A stretch of 11,308 bases of DNA, from the NCBI GenBank assembly GCA_007571275.1, contig RKRS01000219.1, forward strand, positions 1 through 11,308, given 5' to 3'. Shown piece by piece: positions 1 through 5,611 of this stretch (its first letter is position 1; the number at the start of each line of letters is the position of its first letter). A model generated the notes under the pieces. It saw nothing but the letters and a program-made list of their open reading frames with translations, made no database searches and had not been told where the DNA came from. Source of the DNA: Dehalococcoidia bacterium (GTDB lineage: Bacteria; Chloroflexota; Dehalococcoidia; Bin125). The translations under genes were made by a program, and so were the position numbers.

Positions 1-3
1 ACG

Positions 4-261
4 CTATTCGTCCGAGACGCCCTTCCCGAGCAGGAAATCGATTGCATCCTGCACCTTTTCGATCCCTTCCGCGTCCTCGTCCGAAATCTCCAGGCCCTCC
101 ACCTCACCGCGGAACTCGTCCTCAAACGACATAATCAGCTCGACCAGGTCAAGCGAGTCCGCCCCCAGGTCTTCGATGAACGACGCTTCCGGGTGCACGT
201 CATCGGGGTCTACCGACAACTGGTCGACGATGATGTCCTTGATTCGATCAAACAGGGCCAT
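4..261 (-). CDS. acpP: Acyl carrier protein
   Basis: Small acidic carrier protein of 85 residues, the usual ACP size. It holds growing acyl chains on a 4'-phosphopantetheine arm during cytosolic type II fatty-acid synthesis. The attachment motif GADSLDLVEL is present at residues 33-42, with the modified serine at Ser36, and the following helix (DEFRGEVEGLEISDEDAEGI) is typical of the family. The ATG is preceded by GAGAGGT about nine bases upstream, a reasonable ribosome binding site. It is the last visible gene of the leftward operon, 15 nt after nusB and in the same run as fabD, the enzyme that loads malonyl groups onto ACP. The stop codon lies three bases from the window edge, so any following gene (often fabF or rnc) is outside. 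Identification is secure. Confidence 0.97.
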   Translation of the reverse strand: MALFDRIKDIIVDQLSVDPDDVHPEASFIEDLGADSLDLVELIMSFEDEFRGEVEGLEISDEDAEGIEKVQDAIDFLLGKGVSDE

Positions 262-276
262 ACTGCTTACCTCTCA

Positions 277-744
277 CTACTCCGCAGTCCCAGCCTGCAG
301 ACGGTTCCGTGTGACCGAGCCCAACACACCGCTGACAAACCGACGACTGCCGTCGTCGCCGAATCGTTTGGCCAGCGTCACCGCGTGTCGTACTGCGGTG
401 TTCGGGCGTACCGCGCCATTATCGAAGAGCATTTCGAACAGTGCAATTCGTAGGACGGTCAAGTCGACCAACGCCATTTGCTCCAGCGGCAATCGATCCG
501 CCATCTCGGTGATCAGGGCGTCCAGATCATCGCGCTGCTTGATGACGCCGGCAACGAGCGTCGAGGCGCGCTGCGCCTGCTCAGCCGACATGGGCGCATA
601 TTCATGCGAACGGCGCAGGGCCGTCGTGGCCGGCATCACCCCGAATTCCGCTTCGAAGAGCGCACAGAATGCGCGCACCCGCGCGTTGTCCTGCGCATCC
701 GGACGAATCGGCGGAGTTGCTCTTCGCCTTCCGCTAGCCGCCAA
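277..744 (-). CDS. nusB: Transcription antitermination factor NusB
   Basis: All-helical NusB (155 aa; the E. coli protein is about 139 aa). With NusE (ribosomal protein S10) it binds boxA RNA and assembles the antitermination complex on rRNA operons. The N-terminal helix (ARVRAFCALFEAEFG, about residues 21-35) and the diagnostic C-terminal half are visible: VDLTVLRIALFEMLF, then TAVRHAVTLAKRFGDDGSRR and FVSGVLGSV. The start is a TTG at 742-744, lying inside the last codons of fabD (11-nt overlap). The next candidate, a GTG at codon 23, would remove part of helix 1, and the first internal ATG would remove all of it. The ribosome binding site is weak (GGGCGAG), so translation is probably coupled to fabD. 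Placement between fabD and acpP differs from the better-known fabD-fabG-acpP order. Function is confident; the exact start is less so. Confidence 0.93.
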   Translation of the reverse strand: MAASGRRRATPPIRPDAQDNARVRAFCALFEAEFGVMPATTALRRSHEYAPMSAEQAQRASTLVAGVIKQRDDLDALITEMADRLPLEQMALVDLTVLRIALFEMLFDNGAVRPNTAVRHAVTLAKRFGDDGSRRFVSGVLGSVTRNRLQAGTAE

Positions 745-1675
745 CGCTCGCCCGATCGCTGATGTTGACCAACGTTGGCGCGGTCGGCAGCTTGAGCGGC
801 CGCAAGGTCGTACGAACCAGACCTGTCAAGACCTTTCCGGGCCCCATCTCCACGAATCGCTCGACGCCCATCTCATGCATCCGCAGCACGGTGTCTCGCC
901 AACGAACCGGCCGTCGGATCTGGGCCGTCAGATCGGCGCGCACTTCGTCTGCGGTCGTCAACATGTCCGCGGCGACGTTGCCGACCACCGGTGTCGTTGG
1001 ATCGGCAATCTCCGCTTCAGCGATGATCGGCGCCATCGCCTCAGCGGCTGGCGACATCAGCGATGTGTGAAACGCCCCGCCGACATTCAGCATCACGACT
1101 CGACGAGCGCCAGCCGCTTCCGCCAGCTTCGCCGCCTGCTCAACGGCAGGCACGGTCCCGCCGATCACGATCTGGCCGGTGGCGTTCAGGTTGCATACCT
1201 CGGCCCCGGCTTCGGCGCAGACCGCCTCGACATCCGCTTCATCCATACCCAGCACTGCGGCCAACGTGCCCGGGTTCTGCTCTCCCGCGGCCTGCATCAG
1301 CTCGCCGCGCCTGGCGACCAATCGCACCGCCTCAGTAACACTGAGCGAGCCCGCCGCAACCAGTGCGGAGTACTCGCCCATGCTGTGACCGGCAGTACAG
1401 ACCGGCGTAGTCGCCAACGCCTCATGTCCCGCAACCGTAGCCGCCCGCCAGGCCGCCAGCGACGTGACCAGGATGCCAGGTTGCGTGTTGACCGTCTGGC
1501 GCAGGACGTCATCGGGACCGTCGAAGATGACGCTCGAGAGCGAGCGCCCCAGCGCCTCGTCCGCCTCCTCGAATATCTCCCGCGATTCCGGAAATGCTTC
1601 GTACAGGTCGCGACCCATGCCGACCTCCTGTGCGCCCTGGCCGGGGAACAGCCAAGCTGTCACAGCGTCGGACAT
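734..1675 (-). CDS. fabD: Malonyl-CoA:ACP transacylase
   Basis: Transfers malonyl from malonyl-CoA to ACP, supplying the extender unit for type II fatty-acid synthesis in the cytosol. The 313-residue length is normal for FabD. Visible motifs are LFPGQGAQEVGMG near residues 9-21, the nucleophile elbow GHSMGEYSALVAAG with Ser98, the catalytic histidine in GGAFHTSLM (His203), and the late EMGPGKVLTGLV segment. The frame is open for 18 further codons upstream, but those codons lie within rpmF. The chosen ATG at 1673-1675 has GGAGGA just upstream, which overlaps the rpmF stop, and gives the expected N-terminus. The rpmF stop is two bases before this ATG, so the two genes are translationally coupled. 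The acceptor, acpP, lies two genes downstream. Confidence 0.97.
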   Translation of the reverse strand: MSDAVTAWLFPGQGAQEVGMGRDLYEAFPESREIFEEADEALGRSLSSVIFDGPDDVLRQTVNTQPGILVTSLAAWRAATVAGHEALATTPVCTAGHSMGEYSALVAAGSLSVTEAVRLVARRGELMQAAGEQNPGTLAAVLGMDEADVEAVCAEAGAEVCNLNATGQIVIGGTVPAVEQAAKLAEAAGARRVVMLNVGGAFHTSLMSPAAEAMAPIIAEAEIADPTTPVVGNVAADMLTTADEVRADLTAQIRRPVRWRDTVLRMHEMGVERFVEMGPGKVLTGLVRTTLRPLKLPTAPTLVNISDRASVGG

Positions 1676-1677
1676 CG

Positions 1678-1860
1678 TCAGTCCTCCAGCTCGATCACGT
1701 TGCGGCCGCGATAGGATCCACAGGCCCAACAGATCCGATGCGCCTGGTGTGTCTCATTGCACTCCGCGCAGGTGACCAGCTTCGGTCGACGCACGGCGTG
1801 ATGCTGTCGACGTAGCCGCTGACGGGTTTTCGCATACTTGCGTTTCGGAAGCGGTGGCAT
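1678..1860 (-). CDS. rpmF: Large ribosomal subunit protein bL32
   Basis: Sixty-residue ribosomal protein bL32 of the 50S subunit. The N-terminus MPPLPKRKYAKTRQRLRR is the typical basic tail. A complete zinc-binding set is present: Cys31-x2-Cys34 and Cys44-x2-Cys47 (CAEC and CWACG), so this is the zinc-containing (C+) form and not the zinc-free paralogue some bacteria use under zinc starvation. The ATG follows AGGGAGA, which overlaps the stop of the DUF177 gene four bases upstream. The DUF177-rpmF pairing is widely conserved. It continues directly into fabD, linking ribosome production with membrane lipid synthesis. Confidence 0.97.
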   Translation of the reverse strand: MPPLPKRKYAKTRQRLRRQHHAVRRPKLVTCAECNETHQAHRICWACGSYRGRNVIELED

Positions 1861-1864
1861 AATC

Positions 1865-2401
1865 TCAGTCTCCCTCAGATTCGATTCTCAACGCCGCCAG
1901 CGCCGACCAACGGTCGTCTATTGGCTGTTCATTCGAGCTGCGCGTATCCAGACCGGGACATTCCTCCTCGCAGCGAGGACTCATCGGTCGTCCCATCTCT
2001 ACATATTGTCGCACGGCTTCCGACAAGTCGATCTGCCCGTCAATCACCGAGAAGCCCACTCGCTCTGGCGGAGGCTCAACCGGCGCGCCCGAAATCAGAT
2101 CCAGCGAGGGCCAGAATTCCTCATCGAACGAGACTTCCAGAGGCAGTTCGACGTCCTGCAGGCAACCACCGCAGATGTCGCTGATCACTGTGATCAACGA
2201 CGCGGTGGCCAGCACTGACTGGTCCGTCCGTAACAAGCGGAGCGAGCCGCTCACTTCAGCATTGAGACCTGTCCCCTGAGCGTTGTCAACTTCGTATCGC
2301 CGCAGCGACCCGATGGACTCCTGGAGCAGCGTGGAGACGTTGATCAGCAGAGAAGTGGTTCGTCGGACCGGCGTATTCGCGGTCCCGTCCTCAACAGTCA
2401 T
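1865..2401 (-). CDS. DUF177/YceD family protein (23S rRNA/L32-associated)
   Basis: Protein of 178 residues in the YceD/DUF177 family. The family is encoded next to rpmF in many bacteria and plant plastid homologues are linked to 23S rRNA accumulation, so a role in large-subunit assembly is likely. Family features visible are a central CGGCL (Cys77, Cys80), the segment IDLSEAVRQYVEMGRPMSP (about residues 124-142), a second cysteine pair in CEEEC (Cys144, Cys148) followed by PGL, and the closing IDDRWSALAAL. The four cysteines could hold a metal. It is the first gene of the leftward operon. Its ATG has only a weak SD, and a TAGGCT hexamer ten bases upstream could give a nearly leaderless transcript. 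Family assignment is firm; the molecular role comes from family knowledge and context. Confidence 0.88.
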   Translation of the reverse strand: MTVEDGTANTPVRRTTSLLINVSTLLQESIGSLRRYEVDNAQGTGLNAEVSGSLRLLRTDQSVLATASLITVISDICGGCLQDVELPLEVSFDEEFWPSLDLISGAPVEPPPERVGFSVIDGQIDLSEAVRQYVEMGRPMSPRCEEECPGLDTRSSNEQPIDDRWSALAALRIESEGD

Positions 2402-2410
2402 GGTGCGGCC

Positions 2411-2419
2411 AGCCTACCA
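2411..2419 (-). promoter_or_regulatory. Candidate extended -10 for the DUF177-rpmF-fabD-nusB-acpP operon
   Basis: On the minus strand, TGG-TAGGCT (extended -10, TANNNT type) sits ten bases before the DUF177 ATG. Transcription would begin only a few bases before the start codon. No good -35 is found at 17 nt; the nearest is TTGCCG, 14 nt away. Offered as the best candidate in the divergent region, with low certainty. Confidence 0.22.
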
Positions 2420-2456
2420 GCGCTCGATGTCGGCAATGTTCTGGTATCAGTCGATA

Positions 2457-2485
2457 TTGGCTATCCCAGTCGTCAGGCATACACT
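2457..2485 (+). promoter_or_regulatory. Candidate sigma-70 type promoter for the zinc-ribbon gene
   Basis: TTGGCT (2457-2462), a 17-nt spacer and TACACT (2480-2485) match the -35/-10 consensus with ideal spacing. This would start transcription near 2491-2493 and give a leader of roughly 45-60 nt before the zinc-ribbon gene. The site lies in the only long gap between the two divergent gene sets. The rest of the gap (2402-2552) shows no strong repeat or hairpin. Confidence 0.45.
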
Positions 2486-2552
2486 CGATAAGTCAGCACA
2501 TCGCGTCCTGGGCTTATCGCCCCCATTCCAGGAAATGAGAACGAGCCGCCCC

Positions 2553-3248
2553 ATGGATCTTGAAGGGCTGCAGCAACTACAGGAAATCGACATCCAGCGC
2601 GATCAGGCAAAGCGTGAACTTCAGGTCATTATCGATCAGATATCCGATCCCCCGTTCATTGCCCCGCTGGAAGGCGAAATTCAAGCCCAGGAAAACGAGG
2701 CTCGTCGCGCTGACCATGCCGTGCGTGAAGCGCGCGCCATTGTCCAGACAGCGCAGCGGCGGATCGAAGTGACCGATCAGCGCCTGTACTCCGGATCCAT
2801 CACCGACCATCGCACGCTCGAAGAACTCCAGCGGGAGCTTTATGGGCAGCGACAGCAGCTCCCGCCGCTCGTGGACGCCGAATCGCGCGCTCGATACGAC
2901 GCAGAACTTGCGCACGAAGCTGGCGCCTGGCTGCAGCGGCTGCGAACCAGCGCGCTCGACATATGGGACGTCCAACAGTCCGCGTTGAAGCGCAAACGCG
3001 CTGAGGCGCAGGAACGCGTCGATGAATTCTCACGCCAGATCGAGATCCTGCGCGACAGGCTCAGCCAGGAAGATTTGGCCACCTACGACCAGTATCGTCG
3101 CCGTCGTCCTCAGGTGGTCGCAACGGTCGCGGGTGGCGTCTGCGGTGGGTGTCGGCTAACGCTTCCCACCATCGTGGTGACCCGGGCGCGACGCGGAACC
3201 CGCACGGTCGAGTGCCCGTCTTGTGGATGCTTGCTACGCGTTACCTAG
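2553..3248 (+). CDS. Coiled-coil zinc-ribbon protein (COG1579/DUF164 type)
   Basis: A 231-residue protein built from a long helical coiled coil (about residues 1-185, rich in E, R, Q and A) and a C-terminal C4 zinc ribbon. The zinc ligands are Cys197/Cys200 (GGVCGGC) and Cys221/Cys224 (ECPSCG). Characteristic family text includes the opening LQQLQEIDIQRDQ and the mid-protein LYSGSITDHRTLEELQREL. Relatives are called zinc-ribbon domain (CdsZ-like) proteins and are thought to act as nucleic-acid or RNA-metabolism factors, but the exact role is not settled. I chose the ATG at 2553 because MDLEGLQQLQEID matches the family N-terminus. An ATG at 2535 adds six residues and has AGGA too close to it. 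The frame is open further upstream, but that part crosses the candidate promoter. It sits upstream of the recombinase homologue and rnhA. Confidence 0.87.
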   Translation: MDLEGLQQLQEIDIQRDQAKRELQVIIDQISDPPFIAPLEGEIQAQENEARRADHAVREARAIVQTAQRRIEVTDQRLYSGSITDHRTLEELQRELYGQRQQLPPLVDAESRARYDAELAHEAGAWLQRLRTSALDIWDVQQSALKRKRAEAQERVDEFSRQIEILRDRLSQEDLATYDQYRRRRPQVVATVAGGVCGGCRLTLPTIVVTRARRGTRTVECPSCGCLLRVT

Positions 3249-3280
3249 TCTTCCTGAAGCCAACGGCATAGCATCAATCT

Positions 3281-4750
3281 GTGCGTGCCATCGGTTATCT
3301 CAGCCAGCGCAGCGACCACCCAGTCAGGCCTGAACGGGATAGCGGGTCTCTGCGCCATGCTGCTCCCGCCTCACTGCCTTCGCTGGTCGAGCAGAACGCC
3401 AACTTCCTCGAGTATTGTCATGAACACGGCTTCGAGCCGACAGCCACGTTCCTGGATTCCGGCACTGCCCAACGCAGAGAGCGCCCCGGACTCGCGCAGC
3501 TGCTCAGACATCTCAGCGAGGAATCGCCCGGTTTCACTCTGGTGGTCACGCAGAGCTTCGCCAACCTGGGTGATGATGCGACTCAGGCAGTCCGAACAGT
3601 GCTTCAGTTACGCGCCCGAGGCGTCCAACTCGTTTCGCTCGGCGATGGCACGATCGATGAAGCGTCGTTGATCGATCTCTGGCGATTACATAACGATGTT
3701 GATTCCGACGCTGATCGTCGACGTGAACGCCTACAAGAGCGGGCTCGGCTCGGTCAGGCGATCGGGCGGCCGCCGTATGGCTACCGAGTCGGACGCAATG
3801 GTCGTTACGAAATCGACGAGGAAGAGGCCACGGTTGTCCGACGAATATTCAACCTGTGTCTCCGTGAAGGACTCGGCATTCGACGCATCGCGCAGCGGCT
3901 CAACGAAGAGGGTTACCAAACCCGGCGTGGGCGCAACTGGAGCATGGTCACCATTCGCGACCTGCTACGCAATCCGGTGTATATCGGCCGCTACGACAAG
4001 CTGGGCGTCAGCGTTTCGGGCAATCACCATGCCATCGTGTCCGAGCCGGACTTCGAGGCTGTCGGCCAGCAGATGGCCCGGCGTCGGACTGCCACCGGGA
4101 TCAGCAATCCATCCGATTTCCTGCTTGCCGGCCTGGTCTGGTGCGGGGAAGACCAGACTCGCATGATTGGCGTGACGAGACGTCAACAGTGGCGTAAGGC
4201 CAACGGCGAAACCGCGACAGCCACGTACCGCTACTACCAGTCCGAGGCGCGAACCAATCAGTCGGTCGGGGCTTATCACACCCGACGAGCTGATGAACTC
4301 GAAGCTGAGGTGCTCGCGCATATCCGCGGCGAGCGACGAGGCGGTGAAAGCGCAGTGCTGAATATCGGTCGCGATGACATGGCGCTCGCCGCCGAGACCG
4401 CCGTCGCTGTCTCGTCAGCAGAAGCGCGCCTGCGAGCCCTCGATCGTAAACTCACTCAATTGCTTGAGGACGCTTCCACAGGAGATCCGCCACTGTCGGC
4501 GCTGCGTGAAGCCGGATCGGGCATCGTCACCGAGTGGGAGACCGCCAACATTGATCTCGTCCAGCTCAAACGCCGCGCGCTCGCGCAGGAGCGCGAAGCC
4601 GAATATCGTCGCCGCCAGGACCAGCGCCTTCGGCAGGTGCAGGAAGATTGGGAACAGCTCAGCTTTCCTCAACAACGAGACCTGATCGAGCACCTGGTCG
4701 AACGCGTGGTGGTCTTCGACCACTCCGTTACCACCCAACTCAAGGCATAA
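3281..4750 (+). CDS. Degenerate, probably non-catalytic large serine recombinase homologue
   Basis: A 489-residue protein with the full domain order of large serine recombinases: resolvase-like N-terminal domain (about 1-125), Recombinase domain (about 155-268, with GRPPYGYRVGRNGRYEID and RNPVYIGRYD), zinc-ribbon region (about 279-347) and a coiled-coil C-terminus (about 375-465). The key residues are gone. The usual YxRxS is YLSQR, so the nucleophile position reads Arg, although Ser11 follows. The usual DRLxR is replaced by ANLGD (residues 94-98), losing both active-site arginines. The zinc ribbon keeps one cysteine (Cys288). DxSG (59-61) and RPGL (68-71) remain. The GTG start is forced: an in-frame TAG lies 12 bases upstream and no other start intervenes. 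The frame is clean, and it lies 32 nt after the zinc-ribbon gene and 10 nt before rnhA. Probably a domesticated DNA-binding protein; recombinase activity is unlikely. Confidence 0.85.
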   Translation: MRAIGYLSQRSDHPVRPERDSGSLRHAAPASLPSLVEQNANFLEYCHEHGFEPTATFLDSGTAQRRERPGLAQLLRHLSEESPGFTLVVTQSFANLGDDATQAVRTVLQLRARGVQLVSLGDGTIDEASLIDLWRLHNDVDSDADRRRERLQERARLGQAIGRPPYGYRVGRNGRYEIDEEEATVVRRIFNLCLREGLGIRRIAQRLNEEGYQTRRGRNWSMVTIRDLLRNPVYIGRYDKLGVSVSGNHHAIVSEPDFEAVGQQMARRRTATGISNPSDFLLAGLVWCGEDQTRMIGVTRRQQWRKANGETATATYRYYQSEARTNQSVGAYHTRRADELEAEVLAHIRGERRGGESAVLNIGRDDMALAAETAVAVSSAEARLRALDRKLTQLLEDASTGDPPLSALREAGSGIVTEWETANIDLVQLKRRALAQEREAEYRRRQDQRLRQVQEDWEQLSFPQQRDLIEHLVERVVVFDHSVTTQLKA

Positions 4751-4760
4751 GCGCTTCCAG

Positions 4761-5159
4761 ATGCAGCTCATTGCTTACGCTGACGGCGCTTCGCGCGGCA
4801 ACCCTGGACCTGCCGCCTACGGCGCTGTCCTGTGCGATCCCGACGGTCGTGAACTTGACGCCTGGGGCAACGCGATTGGCCGAGCGACCAACAACGTTGC
4901 CGAGTATCACGGCGCGATTGCGGCCGTCGAGGCCGCCCTCGAACTCGGCGCGACCGAGTTGGAGCTTCGGCTTGATTCCCAGCTCATCATCCGCCAGCTC
5001 GAGGGCCGATACCGTGTCCGCAACAAGGACCTGAAGCCACTGTTCAATCAGCTCTCAACGTTGATCGAACAACTCAGCGTGTTTCAACCGACCCACGTTC
5101 GTCGACACCTCAATCAGCGCGCTGACGCGCTGGCCAATGCCGCATTGGATCGGCGCTGA
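4761..5159 (+). CDS. rnhA: Ribonuclease HI
   Basis: Compact RNase HI of 132 residues that cleaves the RNA strand of RNA-DNA hybrids such as R-loops and replication primers, in the nucleoid. All four acidic metal ligands are visible: Asp8 in YADGASRGNPGPA, Glu48 in NNVAEYHGA, Asp72 in LRLDSQL, and Asp122 in HLNQRADALANAALD. The layout lacks the basic protrusion of E. coli RNase HI and resembles the archaeal or Bacillus YpdQ-like branch; it also resembles the N-terminal domain of actinobacterial RNase HI-phosphatase fusions. No phosphatase domain is fused here. It follows the recombinase homologue after 10 nt and is followed by rnpB, whose promoter overlaps or lies just behind its 3' end. No strong SD, so translation may be coupled to the upstream gene. 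Confidence 0.95.
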   Translation: MQLIAYADGASRGNPGPAAYGAVLCDPDGRELDAWGNAIGRATNNVAEYHGAIAAVEAALELGATELELRLDSQLIIRQLEGRYRVRNKDLKPLFNQLSTLIEQLSVFQPTHVRRHLNQRADALANAALDRR

Positions 5160-5172
5160 TTCCGATTCGCGC

Positions 5173-5178
5173 TAGAGT
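5173..5178 (+). promoter_or_regulatory. Candidate -10 element of rnpB
   Basis: TAGAGT (4 of 6 consensus bases) ends six bases before the predicted first paired base of RNase P RNA at 5184, the right distance for a transcription start there. No convincing -35 was found at 16-18 nt; TTGGAT at 5145-5150 is 22 nt away. The position is the main support. Confidence 0.35.
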
Positions 5179-5183
5179 GGATT

Positions 5184-5572
5184 GGCCAGGCCGCCGGGCG
5201 GTCGCGGTTGCGCTCAGTCGCCGATTGCGCGTGGTCGAGGAAAGTCCGGGCTCCGCGGGACAGGGCGCTGGGTAACTCCCAGGCAGGGCGACCTGACGGA
5301 AAGCGCACAGAAACACACCGCCTACCCGTCCACCAGCTCGCTGAGGACGGCGGTAAGGGTGAGATGGTGCGGTAAGAGCGCACCAGCGGTCGGGTGACCG
5401 GCCGGCTGAGCAAGCCCCGCTCGGAGCAAGACCAAATAGGGAGGCAATGGCTCGTCCCGGGCCGTCTCCGGGTAGGTCGCTCGAGGCGGCGGGCAACCGT
5501 CGTCCCAGATGGATGGCCGCCACCCGATGCACAACCATCGGGCACAGAACCCGGCTTACAGGCGGCCTGGCC
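5184..5572 (+). ncRNA. rnpB: RNase P RNA, bacterial type A
   Basis: Catalytic RNA of RNase P, which trims the 5' leader from tRNA precursors. The universally conserved blocks are readable: GAGGAAAGTCCGGGCTC at 5237-5253, ACAGAAACACACCGCC at 5307-5322, GGTAAGAGCGCACCAGCG around 5371-5388, GAGCAAGACCAAATAGG near 5424-5440, and ACAGAACCCGGCTTA close to the 3' end. The ends are set by helix P1: GGCCAGGCCGCC (5184-5195) pairs perfectly with GGCGGCCTGGCC (5561-5572). This is a 12-bp, almost all-G/C closing stem, and gives a 389-nt core. The true 3' end may be a few bases longer. No U-run terminator follows, so the transcript is perhaps processed or read through toward murE. The gene sits 24 nt behind rnhA. 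Confidence 0.96.
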
Positions 5573-5611
5573 CCCTCATGTATGTACGCGCAAGTATCAG
5601 GTATCAGGCAG

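Noticed and set aside
176..1714. 512-codon plus-strand open frame antisense to acpP, nusB and fabD
   Set aside because: Its translation is low-complexity and Arg/Ser-rich without domains, and the opposite strand carries three clearly recognisable genes. It is a high-GC shadow frame.
2283..2552. Ninety-codon upstream extension of the zinc-ribbon gene
   Set aside because: It would overlap the divergent DUF177 gene and contain the candidate promoter, and it lacks family similarity.
3281..4750. Recombinase homologue as evidence of a mobile element or prophage
   Set aside because: No flanking direct or inverted repeats, att-like duplication or cargo genes were seen, catalytic residues are lost, and it is tightly packed between housekeeping genes.
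5184..5572. GGCCAGGCCGCC/GGCGGCCTGGCC inverted repeat as insertion-element ends
   Set aside because: It is fully explained as helix P1 of RNase P RNA.
5594..5607. Tandem GTATCAG GTATCAG just before the MurE-like start
   Set aside because: Only two 7-base copies with no palindromy; probably chance, though an operator cannot be excluded.
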